A DNA stretch of 64,000 nucleotides. Origin: Leptolyngbya ohadii IS1 (GTDB taxonomy: Bacteria; Cyanobacteriota; Cyanobacteriia; Elainellales; Elainellaceae). A program made the position numbers and the translations under genes. This document shows, one piece after another, positions 44,283 to 54,381 of this stretch. The notes under the pieces were generated by a model. The model was given only the letters and a program-made list of their open reading frames with translations. It ran no database searches and had not been told where the DNA came from. Location of the stretch: the NCBI RefSeq assembly GCF_002215035.1, contig NZ_NKFP01000006.1:1996530-2060529 (forward strand), read 5' to 3'. How positions within the stretch are numbered: the stretch's first letter is position 1; each line of letters begins with the position of its first letter.

Positions 44283-45707
44283 GTGGTTAAGTTTAAGCCT
44301 GATTTTGAACGTCGCCATCCTCGTGTAGCGCTGATTGTTGCGATCGTAGCGCTGATTAATTTAGGTCTGGTCTTTTTTGATTTGACTTATTTGGGTTTGC
44401 GTCCGGTTTATCAGCAGTATTTGCCGGGTGTGGCACAGCTCTACGATCCGGTGAAGGGCGTTGAGGTGCAGCCGCAGACTCAGGCTTATCGGATGCAGGT
44501 CGATCGGCTGAAGGATCAGCTTGACGACACGGGGCTGATTTCGCCGCAGGCGGAGGCGTCGCTGGCAGAGCTGAGAACGTTCAGTCAGGAGATTGTGAGC
44601 GATCGGGCGTTTGTGTCGCCTCGCGGGGAGGAAGTTCTGGCGACGATTCAGCAAAAGATTCGGGAGCGGACGGGTGAGCCTTCTGCGCGGGAAGGGTTCG
44701 ATCGCTTCTGGAGTGCGGAATATCTGGAACAGCAGGGATGGGAACAGGAACTCGATTTTTGGGATGCTCAGATTGCCCCCTTCTTTGCGGCGAACTATTA
44801 TCGACGGGTGAATGTGATCGGGTTGCCAGTGAACTATTTCTGGCTGATCGATCTGCCGTTTGTGCTGATTTTTGCGGCGGATATCGGGTCGCGGATTTTG
44901 CTGATTCGGCGTCGCAATCCCGAACTTGCCTGGATCGACGTGGTGCTGCGTGAATGGTACGACCTGCTGCTGCTGGTTCCCTTCTGGCGCTGGCTGCGGG
45001 TCATCCCCGTTTCCCTGAGACTGTATCTGGTAGAGCTGCTGGATCTGGAGCCGATCAGGGCACAGGCACAGCGAGATACGATCGTCACCGTTGGCGCAGA
45101 CCTAGCCGGAATTGTGGGGATTGAAATCATTGAGCAGCTTCAGGAATCTCTGCGTCAGGGCAATCTGCTCGAACTGCTGTCTGCGACTGCGGACAAGGCA
45201 GAACAAAACGGCGCGAATAATAACAGCACGAATAACGACATTGACCCCCAGGAAGCGGTTGCCATTACCGATCGCCTCTACGATGCCAGCGTTCAGCACA
45301 TTTTGCCGCGCATTCAGCCCGACCTAGAAAATCTGGTGCAGCACAGCCTCACCAAAACCCTGGAGCAGATGACCGGATATCCACAACTACATCACCTGCC
45401 GGGACTGGGACGCCTCTCGACACAGCTCGTTCAGCAGCTCTCCAATTCGGTGGTGCAGAACGTCTATCACGGTATAACAGGCGCAATTACTGACACCGAG
45501 GGCAGACAAATTACCGATCGCTTACAGCACAATTTGCGAAAGGCGATCGCCGAAGAATTTGACCAGAACCACACCCTTAAAGAAATCCAGTCTCGCTTAG
45601 ACGATGTGCTGGAGGAATTCAAGTCGAAATACGTGAAGGCACTGGCAGAAGCAGGAGGAGAACGATTAGCCGACCGAACCGAGGTACTGCATCGGCAAAT
45701 CAGCTAG
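44283..45707 (+). CDS. Conserved-type membrane protein of unknown function
   Basis: 474 residues from GTG 44283. TM1 is at about 14-36 (VALIVAIVALINLGLVFFDL). A roughly 130-residue acidic, probably extracytoplasmic part follows, then TM2 near 182-202 (YFWLIDLPFVLIFAADIGSR) and a third hydrophobic stretch near 225-245 (EWYDLLLLVPFWRWLRVIPV). The C-terminal 200 residues are helical and charged, with Asn-rich low complexity (NGANNNSTNNDIDP). The TM2-TM3 region resembles the S-helix layout of ion-channel-like proteins, but the resemblance is weak and no pore motif is visible. It is convergent with the ligase at 45700 and overlaps it by 8 nt. Function unknown. Confidence 0.75.
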   Translation: MVKFKPDFERRHPRVALIVAIVALINLGLVFFDLTYLGLRPVYQQYLPGVAQLYDPVKGVEVQPQTQAYRMQVDRLKDQLDDTGLISPQAEASLAELRTFSQEIVSDRAFVSPRGEEVLATIQQKIRERTGEPSAREGFDRFWSAEYLEQQGWEQELDFWDAQIAPFFAANYYRRVNVIGLPVNYFWLIDLPFVLIFAADIGSRILLIRRRNPELAWIDVVLREWYDLLLLVPFWRWLRVIPVSLRLYLVELLDLEPIRAQAQRDTIVTVGADLAGIVGIEIIEQLQESLRQGNLLELLSATADKAEQNGANNNSTNNDIDPQEAVAITDRLYDASVQHILPRIQPDLENLVQHSLTKTLEQMTGYPQLHHLPGLGRLSTQLVQQLSNSVVQNVYHGITGAITDTEGRQITDRLQHNLRKAIAEEFDQNHTLKEIQSRLDDVLEEFKSKYVKALAEAGGERLADRTEVLHRQIS

Positions 45708-47055
45708 AACCTATTTTGGAGGTAAGAGCGTACATTCCTCCCAGCGCCACCCAGTTGATCAAATTCACCCGGATATCGTGATAGGTGACATCAAACAGGG
45801 AAAAGAGGCTAAAGGCAAGCACCGCTAGCAAATAACCCGTGAGCAGTGCCTCGCCCCCCTTCTCCACGTCCTCAGATTTTCCTGAGACGATCCGCCTTTG
45901 GCGGCAGCGTAAAACGATCGCCCTTCCCGCCCGGAAACAAAGCCATCCGATAAACAGCGTGAATCCGATCGCTACCAGAAAGCCCGCCTCGCTGGTGAGC
46001 AGCAGCCAGAAATTATGGGGATGACTGGCATCGGCACATTCCACCGGAATCACCCGGTAGACTTCCCGCTGTGCTTCGCATTGGGGAAACTGATTCAGCA
46101 GGCGATCGACATAGAGAAACTTAAAATTACCCAATCCCCAGCCCAGCCAGGGACGCTCCTGGATCATGCCCCCTGCAATTCGCCAGATCCGCAGCCGCGA
46201 GTCCCCCAGCCAGTTCAGCGAGATCGATCGTCCGCCCACCCCAAACGCGATCGCCCCGGCAACCATTCCGCCCAGGCTAACCAGTCCCGCCGTCAGAACT
46301 ACCCGATTCGATCGATTGATGACGCTGAAGACCAGGATCAGTAAAACGGCAATCAGCAACCCGTTCCGGGAGCCGGAGCTAAAAATGCCCAGTAGCGTTG
46401 AGTAGGTGCCAACGTAGAGGAGCTTTTGTCGCAGGGAGGGCGATCGCTTCACGTCACCGGACTGTCGCTCTTTCGGGTCGCCATCTTTCTGGTCACGCAC
46501 GGTCTGGTAGTACAGCACCCCCAGCCCCAGAGCCAGAATCACCACCAGATAGACCGCAACCGAATTGGGGTGGTTGAACATCATCATCGCCCGACCTGCA
46601 TGGGGGGCAGACCGCACCCAGCGCACAACGGGAATCCGACGCAGCGATCGGGGCAAACTATCCGCCTTGAGAGCCGCCTCCAGACAGGCATAAAGATTAA
46701 TCGGAATTGTGGCGATCACCCAATCCGTCGTTAGCAGCGCCAGTCGTTCCGTCGATCTGAAGAAATAGGGCAGGACAGCAAACAGCAAAAAGAAAGGCAA
46801 AAAGTGAATGAGCTGGAGAAACGCCTCTCCACGATCGTAGGCAAACAACGAACTGAGAACCAGCAGCCCGCTCAGCACCCACAAACTATTCCGTGTAATG
46901 GGATCAAGCGCCGCCTTCCCCCGACGCCACACATAGCCCATCGCTGCCGCAATGCCGACCATACTGACCGCGTGTAGATATAGAAAACCCGCCATCGACC
47001 CGCGAAACAGGCGATCGAACAAATTCTCCCTCGTCCCGGAAAGCCTCTGCACCAT
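45700..47055 (-). CDS. O-antigen ligase/polymerase-like membrane protein (Wzy_C)
   Basis: 451 residues with about 10-11 TM helices. Family marks: NSVAVYLVVILALG, SGSRNGLLIAVLLILVFSV, the lumenal loop ERPWLGWGLGNFKFLYVDRL and the conserved His in DASHPHNFWLLLTSEAGFLV. Such proteins polymerise or ligate undecaprenyl-linked glycans on the outer face of the inner membrane. It is third in the minus-strand operon after the GT4 and WbaP genes (gaps 29 and 44 nt). A charged loop DQKDGDPKERQSGDVKRS is cytoplasmic. Whether it is polymerase or ligase is not resolved by sequence. Confidence 0.87.
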   Translation of the reverse strand: MVQRLSGTRENLFDRLFRGSMAGFLYLHAVSMVGIAAAMGYVWRRGKAALDPITRNSLWVLSGLLVLSSLFAYDRGEAFLQLIHFLPFFLLFAVLPYFFRSTERLALLTTDWVIATIPINLYACLEAALKADSLPRSLRRIPVVRWVRSAPHAGRAMMMFNHPNSVAVYLVVILALGLGVLYYQTVRDQKDGDPKERQSGDVKRSPSLRQKLLYVGTYSTLLGIFSSGSRNGLLIAVLLILVFSVINRSNRVVLTAGLVSLGGMVAGAIAFGVGGRSISLNWLGDSRLRIWRIAGGMIQERPWLGWGLGNFKFLYVDRLLNQFPQCEAQREVYRVIPVECADASHPHNFWLLLTSEAGFLVAIGFTLFIGWLCFRAGRAIVLRCRQRRIVSGKSEDVEKGGEALLTGYLLAVLAFSLFSLFDVTYHDIRVNLINWVALGGMYALTSKIGSS

Positions 47056-47099
47056 CCCCTAGCCACCCACTATCAATTATTCCCCCTGCTCCCCACTCC

Positions 47100-48542
47100 C
47101 TAATAAGCCCCCTCCCCCGTCACCACCACCCAAACCGTCCGCGCCAAAATATACAGATCCAGCCAGACCGACCAGTTTCGCACATAGTAGGCATCCAGGC
47201 TCACCCGCTCTTCATAGGTGACATTATTCCGTCCCGAAACCTGCCAGAGTCCCGTGAGTCCGGGCACGACTTTGGTGTACAGCGAAAACTTGTCCCCGTA
47301 GCGCGGAATTTCCTCCTCCACGATCGGGCGCGGTCCCACCAGGCTCATTTCTCCCCGCAGAATATTCCAGAGCTGGGGCAGTTCGTCCAGGCTCGTCCGC
47401 CGCAAAAACCGTCCAACGCGAGTCACACGCGGGTCATAGCGCAATTTCTGATCCCGCCCCCATTCCTCCCGGAGTTCAGGGTGCGCCTCCAGGTAATCCT
47501 TCAGTGCGCGATCGGCGTGTTGAACCATCGTGCGAAACTTCCAGGCTTTAAATTCCTCGCCACCCTGCCCGATCCGGGTTTGTCCATAAAAAATCGGTCC
47601 CGGCGAATCGAGCTTGATCAGCACCGCAATAATCACAATCATCGGCAGCAGAACGACTCCACCAAGCAAGGTGGCGATCAGGTCGATCAAAAATCGGGCG
47701 AACCGAGGTCCAGGCAGAAGCAATCGCTGCCGCACTTCCAGCCCCAAAACGCCGCCCATGTCCTTTGCCGTAACCCACAAACTGGAAAACTCAAACAGGT
47801 CAGGAATAATCAGCAAATGGGCAAAACTGCTGCCGTACTGCTCAATCACTTCCAGCAGCCGATTTCGAGCCACCCCCGGCATTGCCACGATCGCGTAGGG
47901 AATTCGTCGCTTCCTTGCCAGCCGGGGAGCCATTGCCACACCGCCAATCACCGGAACGCCGTGCAGCGACCCATGCTTTTGCGGATCGTCATCCAGCACC
48001 AGGACGGGCTTCAGCCCAATTCCAGGACGACGCTTCAGGGTTCGGATTACCATTTCTCCCGTTTTGCCAGCCCCCAGCACCACCACCGGATAACCCCACC
48101 AGGGCTGCGGCGCAAACACCGATCGCATTAGCCCCCGGCAGACGGGCACCAGCACCAGAGATAACACCCATGCGAGCACAAACACGCCGCGATCGTAGAC
48201 CTCCCCTTCCCGCTGCATAAAGAGCGTTGCTGCCAGTGCCAAATAAATCAGCGTTGTGGACAGGCTGAGCCATCGCATTTCGTCAACTGGACTGATTGCC
48301 ACCCCTGGATACAAGCCAATTGTTGCGTATGCCAGCACAAACAGACCCAGCGTTGGAAAAAGTTGCCAGTACAGGGTGGGCTGCAATTGCCCTTCCATCA
48401 ATAGATGCAGGTAGACACTCAGGGCAGCGGCAACACATAGCGCCAGCACATCCGAGGCAATCATCAGTGCAAAAGTGAGCAGCGATCGCGTTGAAAGCGA
48501 CAGCGTCACCAGAGCAGGTCGTAACGTTCGGTTTAGTTGCAT
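47100..48542 (-). CDS. wbaP: Undecaprenyl-phosphate sugar phosphotransferase, WbaP type
   Basis: 480 residues. It transfers a sugar-1-phosphate (galactose in the named member) to undecaprenyl phosphate and so starts polysaccharide synthesis. N-terminal four-TM domain, then a CoA-binding-like domain ([17 protein letters not shown]), TM5 re-entrant helix ([20 protein letters not shown]) and the catalytic domain: [64 protein letters not shown]. All key segments are intact. Start ATG 48542. The actual sugar may be glucose or galactose. Confidence 0.94.
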   Translation of the reverse strand: MQLNRTLRPALVTLSLSTRSLLTFALMIASDVLALCVAAALSVYLHLLMEGQLQPTLYWQLFPTLGLFVLAYATIGLYPGVAISPVDEMRWLSLSTTLIYLALAATLFMQREGEVYDRGVFVLAWVLSLVLVPVCRGLMRSVFAPQPWWGYPVVVLGAGKTGEMVIRTLKRRPGIGLKPVLVLDDDPQKHGSLHGVPVIGGVAMAPRLARKRRIPYAIVAMPGVARNRLLEVIEQYGSSFAHLLIIPDLFEFSSLWVTAKDMGGVLGLEVRQRLLLPGPRFARFLIDLIATLLGGVVLLPMIVIIAVLIKLDSPGPIFYGQTRIGQGGEEFKAWKFRTMVQHADRALKDYLEAHPELREEWGRDQKLRYDPRVTRVGRFLRRTSLDELPQLWNILRGEMSLVGPRPIVEEEIPRYGDKFSLYTKVVPGLTGLWQVSGRNNVTYEERVSLDAYYVRNWSVWLDLYILARTVWVVVTGEGAY

Positions 48543-48571
48543 TGCAATCGCTTACTCCTCACGTCACTACT

Positions 48572-49702
48572 CTAGGGCATCTCCTGCTGAAAAGTTTGCT
48601 GGAAATGTATCCATTTGTCCGTCACATAGTCAGAGAACCGCTGACGGAAGCGATCGGTGGAGAAACGATCGGCATTGTGCCGCAGGTCAGCCACATCAAA
48701 CTCCAATCTGCCCGATTCAAACTGGCGAATCGCTGCCATCAAACTTTCGACCGTTTGTTCTGCAAATAGAATGCCCGTTTTCCCCGGTATCACCGTTTCG
48801 ACTGCCCCGCCCTTCCCGTAAGCAATCACGGGTGCGCCTGCTGCCTGTGCCTCCACCAGAGAAATGCCAAAATCCTCCGACGCCGCATAGACAAACGCCC
48901 TGCATCGCTGCATATATTGGACGATCACTTCCTCCGGTTGGTGTCCCAAAATTTCGACATTTTTGCCTGCCATTGCCCGCAGCGCCCTCTCGCCTCCGCC
49001 GCCCCCAATCACCACTAGTGGCAATCCCAGCCGGGTAAACGCTTCCACAATTAAATCCACCCGCTTATAGGGCACAAACCGAGACAGGGTGAAAAAGAAG
49101 TTCTCCCGCTGCGGCATTGCCCGAAACCGATCGACCGACACGGGCGGATAGATCACCTCCGATTCCCGTCGGTAGGTTTTCCAGATGCGCTGCGCCACAT
49201 AGCGAGAATTTGCAACGAAGTGATCGACTCGATTGGTCGTCGAGAGATCCCAGAGCCGCAGATAGTGCAGCGTGAGATTCGCGATCGCCGCCCTAATCCC
49301 CTTCTTGAGATTCGCGCCCTGAAGATACTGCTGCTGCAAATCCCAGGCGTAGCGGACAGGCGTATGCACGTAGGACAAATGAAGCTGATCGGGACGAGTT
49401 AAAACGCCCTTCGCCACTGCATGATTGCTGGAAAGGATCAGATCATATTCCGATAGGTCAAACTGCTCGATCGCCAGAGGCATCAGGGGAAGATATTGCC
49501 GGAAGTGGGGGTTGGCAAGGGGAAGACGCTGGATAAACGAGGTCTTCACAGATTTGTTGCGAATAAAATACCGCAAATTCTCTGGCAGAAACTCAACCAG
49601 ACTGAATAGATCTGCCTCCGGATAGAGGTTTAAAATCTGCTCGACAACCCGCTCCGAGCCAGCATGAGTCACTAGCCATTCATGGACGATCGCAACTTTC
49701 AC
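48572..49702 (-). CDS. Glycosyltransferase family 4
   Basis: 376 residues, GT-B fold. It opens VKVAIVHEWLVTHAGSERVV (GTG start 49702 with GGGGAAGCG upstream). Acceptor-side features include YVHTPVRYAWDLQQQYL. Donor-side features are FTLSRFVPYKRVDLIVEAF and the EX7E motif in EDFGISLVEAQAAGAPVIAY. It resembles WbaZ-type mannosyltransferases. First gene of the three-gene exopolysaccharide operon, followed by wbaP after 29 nt. The donor sugar is a guess (GDP-mannose in relatives). Confidence 0.9.
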   Translation of the reverse strand: MKVAIVHEWLVTHAGSERVVEQILNLYPEADLFSLVEFLPENLRYFIRNKSVKTSFIQRLPLANPHFRQYLPLMPLAIEQFDLSEYDLILSSNHAVAKGVLTRPDQLHLSYVHTPVRYAWDLQQQYLQGANLKKGIRAAIANLTLHYLRLWDLSTTNRVDHFVANSRYVAQRIWKTYRRESEVIYPPVSVDRFRAMPQRENFFFTLSRFVPYKRVDLIVEAFTRLGLPLVVIGGGGGERALRAMAGKNVEILGHQPEEVIVQYMQRCRAFVYAASEDFGISLVEAQAAGAPVIAYGKGGAVETVIPGKTGILFAEQTVESLMAAIRQFESGRLEFDVADLRHNADRFSTDRFRQRFSDYVTDKWIHFQQTFQQEMP

Positions 49703-49815
49703 CGCTTCCCCACCCCGACACTACGCCCCCATAGTACGTCCCCTACTGCTTAGTGATTGTCCCAGGTGGGGGGAAGTTTCAACAAGTTTTATGACGCTAT
49801 GCCGCCTAATTCACT

Positions 49816-50052
49816 TCAGTAAGCAATCCGGCTGCCTGTAATGCTGTCTAGGCACCTCACACCAAGCTGCTCCAAGCCTGTCTCTTCCCAAATCTCGCGC
49901 CGCCAGCCTTCTAGAATAGCTTCCTGAGATTCCAGTTCACCTCTCGGCAAGTTCAGACAGTTCGGCTCCGGCGGGATCGTTTGATGGATCAGCAGCACAT
50001 TGCCAGAAACACTCACCCGAAACCCACCAGCAGACCCGCCACAATCACGCAC
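49816..50052 (-). pseudogene. Truncated NUDIX hydrolase remnant
   Basis: 78 residues with a complete Nudix box: Gx5Ex7REUxEExGU is seen as GELESQEAILEGWR-REIWEETGL. It lacks the rest of the usual 130-150-residue fold: about 20 residues before NVLLIHQT and everything after GSRIAY. GTG start 50052; stop at 49816. It sits 22 nt after the M23 gene. It is probably a decaying copy or fragment; the box alone cannot give an active enzyme. Confidence 0.55.
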
Positions 50053-50073
50053 AGGCTCACCGCTAAAGGCGTA

Positions 50074-50916
50074 CTACTGGTTCAGATTTGCACTCGCAGA
50101 CCGCTGGTTGGCATACATAGCACGGATTACAAACGCCGGATCAACCCAGCCGCTATCGTACTTGAGTCCCCAGTGCAGGTGCGGACCCGTGGTGCGTCCC
50201 GTCATGCCAACTCGTCCAATCCGCTGTCCGGCACTAACCGTATCTCCCAGCGCCACCTTGACGCCACCCTCCGTGTCCACCATGTAGCGTCCGCTACTGT
50301 CTTCCTCAACGTAACCCATCATGTGGCAGTAGATATGCGTCCAGGGACCCGATTCCACCACAACCGAAGTACCGCAGTTCGTATCGTCTGTGAGTTCAAC
50401 GACCTTCCCTGTCCACCAGTTGCGAACGTAGCTGCCTTCTGGAGCCGCCATATCCAGCCCATAGTGGAATTCCTGGCTGTAGCCCCCAGTTGCGGACTGC
50501 CGATAGCCAAAGGGCGAGGTATAAGCCTGAAATCCTTCGACCGGAAAGGACGCACCGCTCCAATTCCCTGTAGCCAACTGCTGCGGATCTTGTGCCACCT
50601 GCTGCGCTTCACGGGCAGTATTCATGGCAATTTGCTGTGGCTGGGATGCAGAGGACGATCGCGGTTTTGCCGCTTCTGCGCTCGGTCGCACATTAAAATC
50701 GAGGGCTGGATTTTGGGTCTGAGTTGCCTGCACTGGGGCAGCGGGAAGCCGGGAAGCCGGAACTTGTAATGCCACTTCGGGACGACCTGTGAGATCCAGG
50801 GCATTGACCATCTTTTCACCAAACTGAAGCATCACCAGGCTGAACAAACTGAGTGCTGCTAACAGAAAAAATTTGGCAAAGCGTCTAACTGTTTTCGGCG
50901 TCGTTTTCAGCGTCAT
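50074..50916 (-). CDS. M23 family metallopeptidase (LytM domain)
   Basis: 280 residues. An N-terminal anchor or signal (FAKFFLLAALSLFSLVMLQF, residues 13-32) is followed by a Pro/Ala/Gln-rich linker (60-125) and the LytM domain. Zinc and catalytic residues: FHYGLDMAAPEGS (His and Asp ligands), TGPHLHWGL (HxH) and HIYCHM. It acts on peptidoglycan in the periplasm as an endopeptidase, or as an activator if inactive; the ligands are complete here. Start ATG 50916. Faces a long gap towards the cyclase gene. Confidence 0.92.
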   Translation of the reverse strand: MTLKTTPKTVRRFAKFFLLAALSLFSLVMLQFGEKMVNALDLTGRPEVALQVPASRLPAAPVQATQTQNPALDFNVRPSAEAAKPRSSSASQPQQIAMNTAREAQQVAQDPQQLATGNWSGASFPVEGFQAYTSPFGYRQSATGGYSQEFHYGLDMAAPEGSYVRNWWTGKVVELTDDTNCGTSVVVESGPWTHIYCHMMGYVEEDSSGRYMVDTEGGVKVALGDTVSAGQRIGRVGMTGRTTGPHLHWGLKYDSGWVDPAFVIRAMYANQRSASANLNQ

Positions 50917-51802
50917 TGTCCTGCGTCGTTAAGTTCTGCGTTATTAACTGTCTGCAATAGTTCCGCAAATAGTTCCGTAACGGGGGATTTGCGTGATGGG
51001 CATCAGGGCGGCTGGAATGCATTCCACCTAAACAATGGCTTAACCCAACGGCGTACCCACTGAAATACAAGAGTCTAACCCTGTGCCAGAGTTCCCAATT
51101 TTTTGGAGGAAACCTGCTCATCGCCCGACTCATCTCGCTGCCCGGTGCCTTTTACCCCTTTCATAGTCAAAGGACTGCGATCGGTAAAATAATCGGCATC
51201 GACTGGCAAATCATCCGGCAAAATATAGGCGCGTCAACACTGTACCTTAGCAAACATTGATTTGTTGCGGCACAAAAACTCCGATCGCCTTTGGCATCTT
51301 CTAATCCAAATAGCCCAGGAGGGTTTGAAAACAAACTAGATACAGCGATCGAAACAGGTGAATAACGCTAGCCTTAGCCACTCTTTCAAAGAATAGTCAG
51401 AATTTCGCAAATTTTCCAGGCTTTTGCATAATTTATCTGCCCTGCACAGAGGGAGAGTTTCAAACAACCTTCAAATAACCTATGGCGCATCGTGGAGCTA
51501 GAGCATCGTAGAGCGCAATATCTGTAGCAACGAGTATCGGCGGTAGGGGCAGGCATCATACAGCCATTAGGGGATAGTTGGAGCGGCGAATCGATAAAGT
51601 CTTGGTAAACCGGGTCGGTTTGCGGTTGACCGTCATCCGACGGAAGGGGTAGATCAATATTTACGAAGACGGTAATGTAAAGCAGTAGTAAGTTTCGTTA
51701 AAGAAGCTTTAACTTACCGCCCTGATTATTGCTCTAGTTATTGCCCTAATCAGTCCCTATCGCCCGTCCCCCAAAGCCCACGCCGCTCCTGGTAATTGCC
51801 CT
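50917..51802. other. Long intergenic region upstream of the cyclase gene
   Basis: 886 bp without a convincing gene. It holds the divergent promoters of the M23 gene and the cyclase gene. A perfect inverted repeat CTGATTA (51722-51728) / TAATCAG (51747-51753) lies about 50-80 nt upstream of the cyclase start and could be an operator or part of the 5' leader. AT-rich runs occur at 51400-51440. No dispersed repeat was recognised. Confidence 0.45.
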
Positions 51803-54271
51803 ATGGTCAAGAGTGACGTTTCTTCCAGCTTGCTCACTTCCCTTGCCCAGATCGATCGTGCGGGCAGTTTAACCGATCGAATGCAGGCACTTTCGCTAGA
51901 AAAATTTCAAGATCTCCTGGAGAAGATTACGGGCGAGTTTCAGCACTTTCTCAAGGCGATCGAGTTAATCAACGACGAAACGCTGGAAACCATGCTGGAG
52001 CAGATCCTCCAGGCGTTTACCCTCAAGATTGGGCAACTGCTGCGGGCAGATCGCACCACCATTTTTCTGGTCGATTTGGAGAAGGAGCAGCTCTGGTCAA
52101 AGGTGGCTCAGGGGTCAGACGGCAAACCTACGGAAATTCGGGTGCCCCTGCGGGTGGGGATTGCGGGTCACGTTGCCAGCACGGGCGAATGTCTCAATAT
52201 CCACGATGCCTACGAGCATCCGCTGTTTAATCCGGAGGTCGATCGCCAGACCCAGTACCGGACGCGCAACATTCTCTGTATGCCTGTCTTCAGCAGCGAT
52301 CGCCAGGTGGTTGCGGTGGTGCAGCTCTTGAACAAGCAGCAGGGCAATTTTTTCGATGCCGAGGACGAACGGCTGTTCCGGGAATTTGCCGAGTCGATGG
52401 GGATTATTCTGGAAAGCTGCAATTCCTTCTACATCGCGGCTCGTAACCAGCGCGGCGTGGCGGCACTGCTGAAAGCAACCTCCTCGCTGGGGCAAAGCCT
52501 CGACCTCGACAAAACCCTGCGCGTGGTCATGGAGGAAGCCCGGACACTGATGCAGGCAGACCGCAGTACTCTGTTTCTGCTCGATCACGACAAGAACGAA
52601 CTCTGGTCAAAGATTGCCAAGGCAGACGGAGAAAGCCTGATCGAAATTCGGATTCCCGCCAATCGCGGTATTGCGGGCTATGTGGCATCCACGAAGCTGC
52701 CCCTCAATGTCCCCGATGCCTACGAAGATCCCCGGTTTGACTCAACGATCGATCGCAAAACGGGCTACCGCACCCGATCCATTCTCTGTATGCCCATCTT
52801 CAACTCAGAGGGCGATCTGATCGGCGTGACGCAGCTCATCAACAAGCTTCAGGGCACGTTTAATGCCTCCGACGAGAAGTTCATGCAGGCGTTTAACATC
52901 CAGGCAGGCGTTGCCCTGGAAAATGCCCAGCTCTTTCAAAGCGTCATGCAGGAGAAGCAGTATCAAAAAGACATTCTGCAAAGCCTTTCGGATGCAGTTA
53001 TCTCCACGAATACTCAAGGCGAAATTGTCACGATTAACGAGGCAGCACTGCGGCTGCTAGGCTGTCTTCCGCCCGGTCAGAATGCGGCTGAAACCGACCA
53101 GGAGCGGCAGAATCGGGAACGGCAGGCACAGCGAATTTGGCAGCAGCGATTAGTGGGGCAGTTGGTCTGGAACGTGGTACCGATCGATCACCTTCAGTTC
53201 CGCCTGCAAGACAGCCTCACCTATGGTGCAAAGCACTATGTTCCGGAGCAAACCCTGCGTTTGAGCGACAGTGCCCTTTGGCAGCAATATGAGCAGGAGT
53301 TGAGGCAGCAGCCTACGGAGCGCAGCATTAACCTGACCGTAAATCCGCTCACCAATCCCGAAGGCGAAGTCCGGGGTGGACTGGTCGTTCTAGAGGACAT
53401 TAGCCAGGAAAAGCGGATGAAGGCAACCATGTATCGCTATATGACTCCCAGCGTGGCGGAACGGGTAATGATGCTGGGCGAAAATGCCCTGATGGGCGGC
53501 GAACGCAAGGATGTCACCATTCTCTTTTCTGATATTCGCGGCTATACCTCTCTGACGGAGAAGATGGAGGCGCCAGAGGTAGTATCCCTGCTCAACCACT
53601 ATTTCGAGACGATGGTGGAAGCAGTGTTTAACTATGAAGGCACGCTGGACAAGTTCATTGGCGATGCGCTGATGGCGGTCTTTGGCGCACCCCTGCCGAT
53701 CGAAAGCCATGCCTGGAAGTCAGTTCAGTCTGCCCTGGATATGCGTCGCCGACTTGCTGAGTTTAACCACGATCGCCTTGCAGTCGGGCATCAGCCGCTG
53801 CGAATCGGAATTGGTATCAGTTCGGGCGAGGTGGTATCGGGCAGTATCGGCTCCCAGCGGTTGATGAATTACACGGTGATTGGGGATGGCGTAGATGTTA
53901 GCTCTCGCTTAGAGGGAATCACCAAGGAATACGGCTGCGATATTATCCTCAGCGAGTACACCTACCGCCTCTGCTCAGACAAAATCTGGGCGCGGGAACT
54001 CGATCGCATCCGAGTCAAAGGTAAAACCCGCCCCGTGCTGATCTACGAACTTCTAGGCGATCGCCGCCAGCCCCTCGATCTCACCACGCAGGATTTTCTC
54101 CAGGTCTATCAGGCAGGACGCACCGCCTATAGCAACGGCTGCTTTGCCCAGGCGATCGACTATTTCACCCAGGCAAAACGTCTGAAAGGCTTCGACCCCG
54201 CCACAGAGAATTACTTACAGCGATCGCAAAAACACCTGCTCAATCCGCCAACGACCTGGGAAGCGGGCTAA
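51803..54271 (+). CDS. Class III nucleotide cyclase with two GAF and one PAS domain
   Basis: 822 residues, soluble. GAF1 near 55-205 (ADRTTIFLVDLEKEQLWSK), GAF2 near 230-385 (ADRSTLFLLDHDKNELWSK), PAS near 390-530, cyclase near 560-750, helical C-terminal tail. Same layout as Anabaena CyaB-type adenylate cyclases, whose GAF domains bind cyclic nucleotides. Metal Asp residues are in FSDIRGYTSL and DKFIGDALMAVFG; adenine-binding Lys in LDKFIGD and Thr in NYTVIGDG point to ATP. The usual transition-state Asn (GVNxxSR) is Asp here: GVDVSSR; the Arg is kept. Activity could be reduced. cAMP made here might act on cNMP-domain proteins such as the transporter at 10150. Confidence 0.9.
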   Translation: MVKSDVSSSLLTSLAQIDRAGSLTDRMQALSLEKFQDLLEKITGEFQHFLKAIELINDETLETMLEQILQAFTLKIGQLLRADRTTIFLVDLEKEQLWSKVAQGSDGKPTEIRVPLRVGIAGHVASTGECLNIHDAYEHPLFNPEVDRQTQYRTRNILCMPVFSSDRQVVAVVQLLNKQQGNFFDAEDERLFREFAESMGIILESCNSFYIAARNQRGVAALLKATSSLGQSLDLDKTLRVVMEEARTLMQADRSTLFLLDHDKNELWSKIAKADGESLIEIRIPANRGIAGYVASTKLPLNVPDAYEDPRFDSTIDRKTGYRTRSILCMPIFNSEGDLIGVTQLINKLQGTFNASDEKFMQAFNIQAGVALENAQLFQSVMQEKQYQKDILQSLSDAVISTNTQGEIVTINEAALRLLGCLPPGQNAAETDQERQNRERQAQRIWQQRLVGQLVWNVVPIDHLQFRLQDSLTYGAKHYVPEQTLRLSDSALWQQYEQELRQQPTERSINLTVNPLTNPEGEVRGGLVVLEDISQEKRMKATMYRYMTPSVAERVMMLGENALMGGERKDVTILFSDIRGYTSLTEKMEAPEVVSLLNHYFETMVEAVFNYEGTLDKFIGDALMAVFGAPLPIESHAWKSVQSALDMRRRLAEFNHDRLAVGHQPLRIGIGISSGEVVSGSIGSQRLMNYTVIGDGVDVSSRLEGITKEYGCDIILSEYTYRLCSDKIWARELDRIRVKGKTRPVLIYELLGDRRQPLDLTTQDFLQVYQAGRTAYSNGCFAQAIDYFTQAKRLKGFDPATENYLQRSQKHLLNPPTTWEAG

Positions 54272-54381
54272 GGGAGTCGATTCGCAATATTCGTAATTGC
54301 CAGACTGCCTGCATCATGGCAAGCCTTGCCAGAGGATGTTGGAATAGAAGCAAGGGTAGGAGCAATGTCCCTTTTAGCGCA

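Noticed and set aside
50885-51133. 82-residue minus-strand ORF upstream of the M23 gene
   Set aside because: Overlaps the M23 start in another frame and shows no protein-like pattern.
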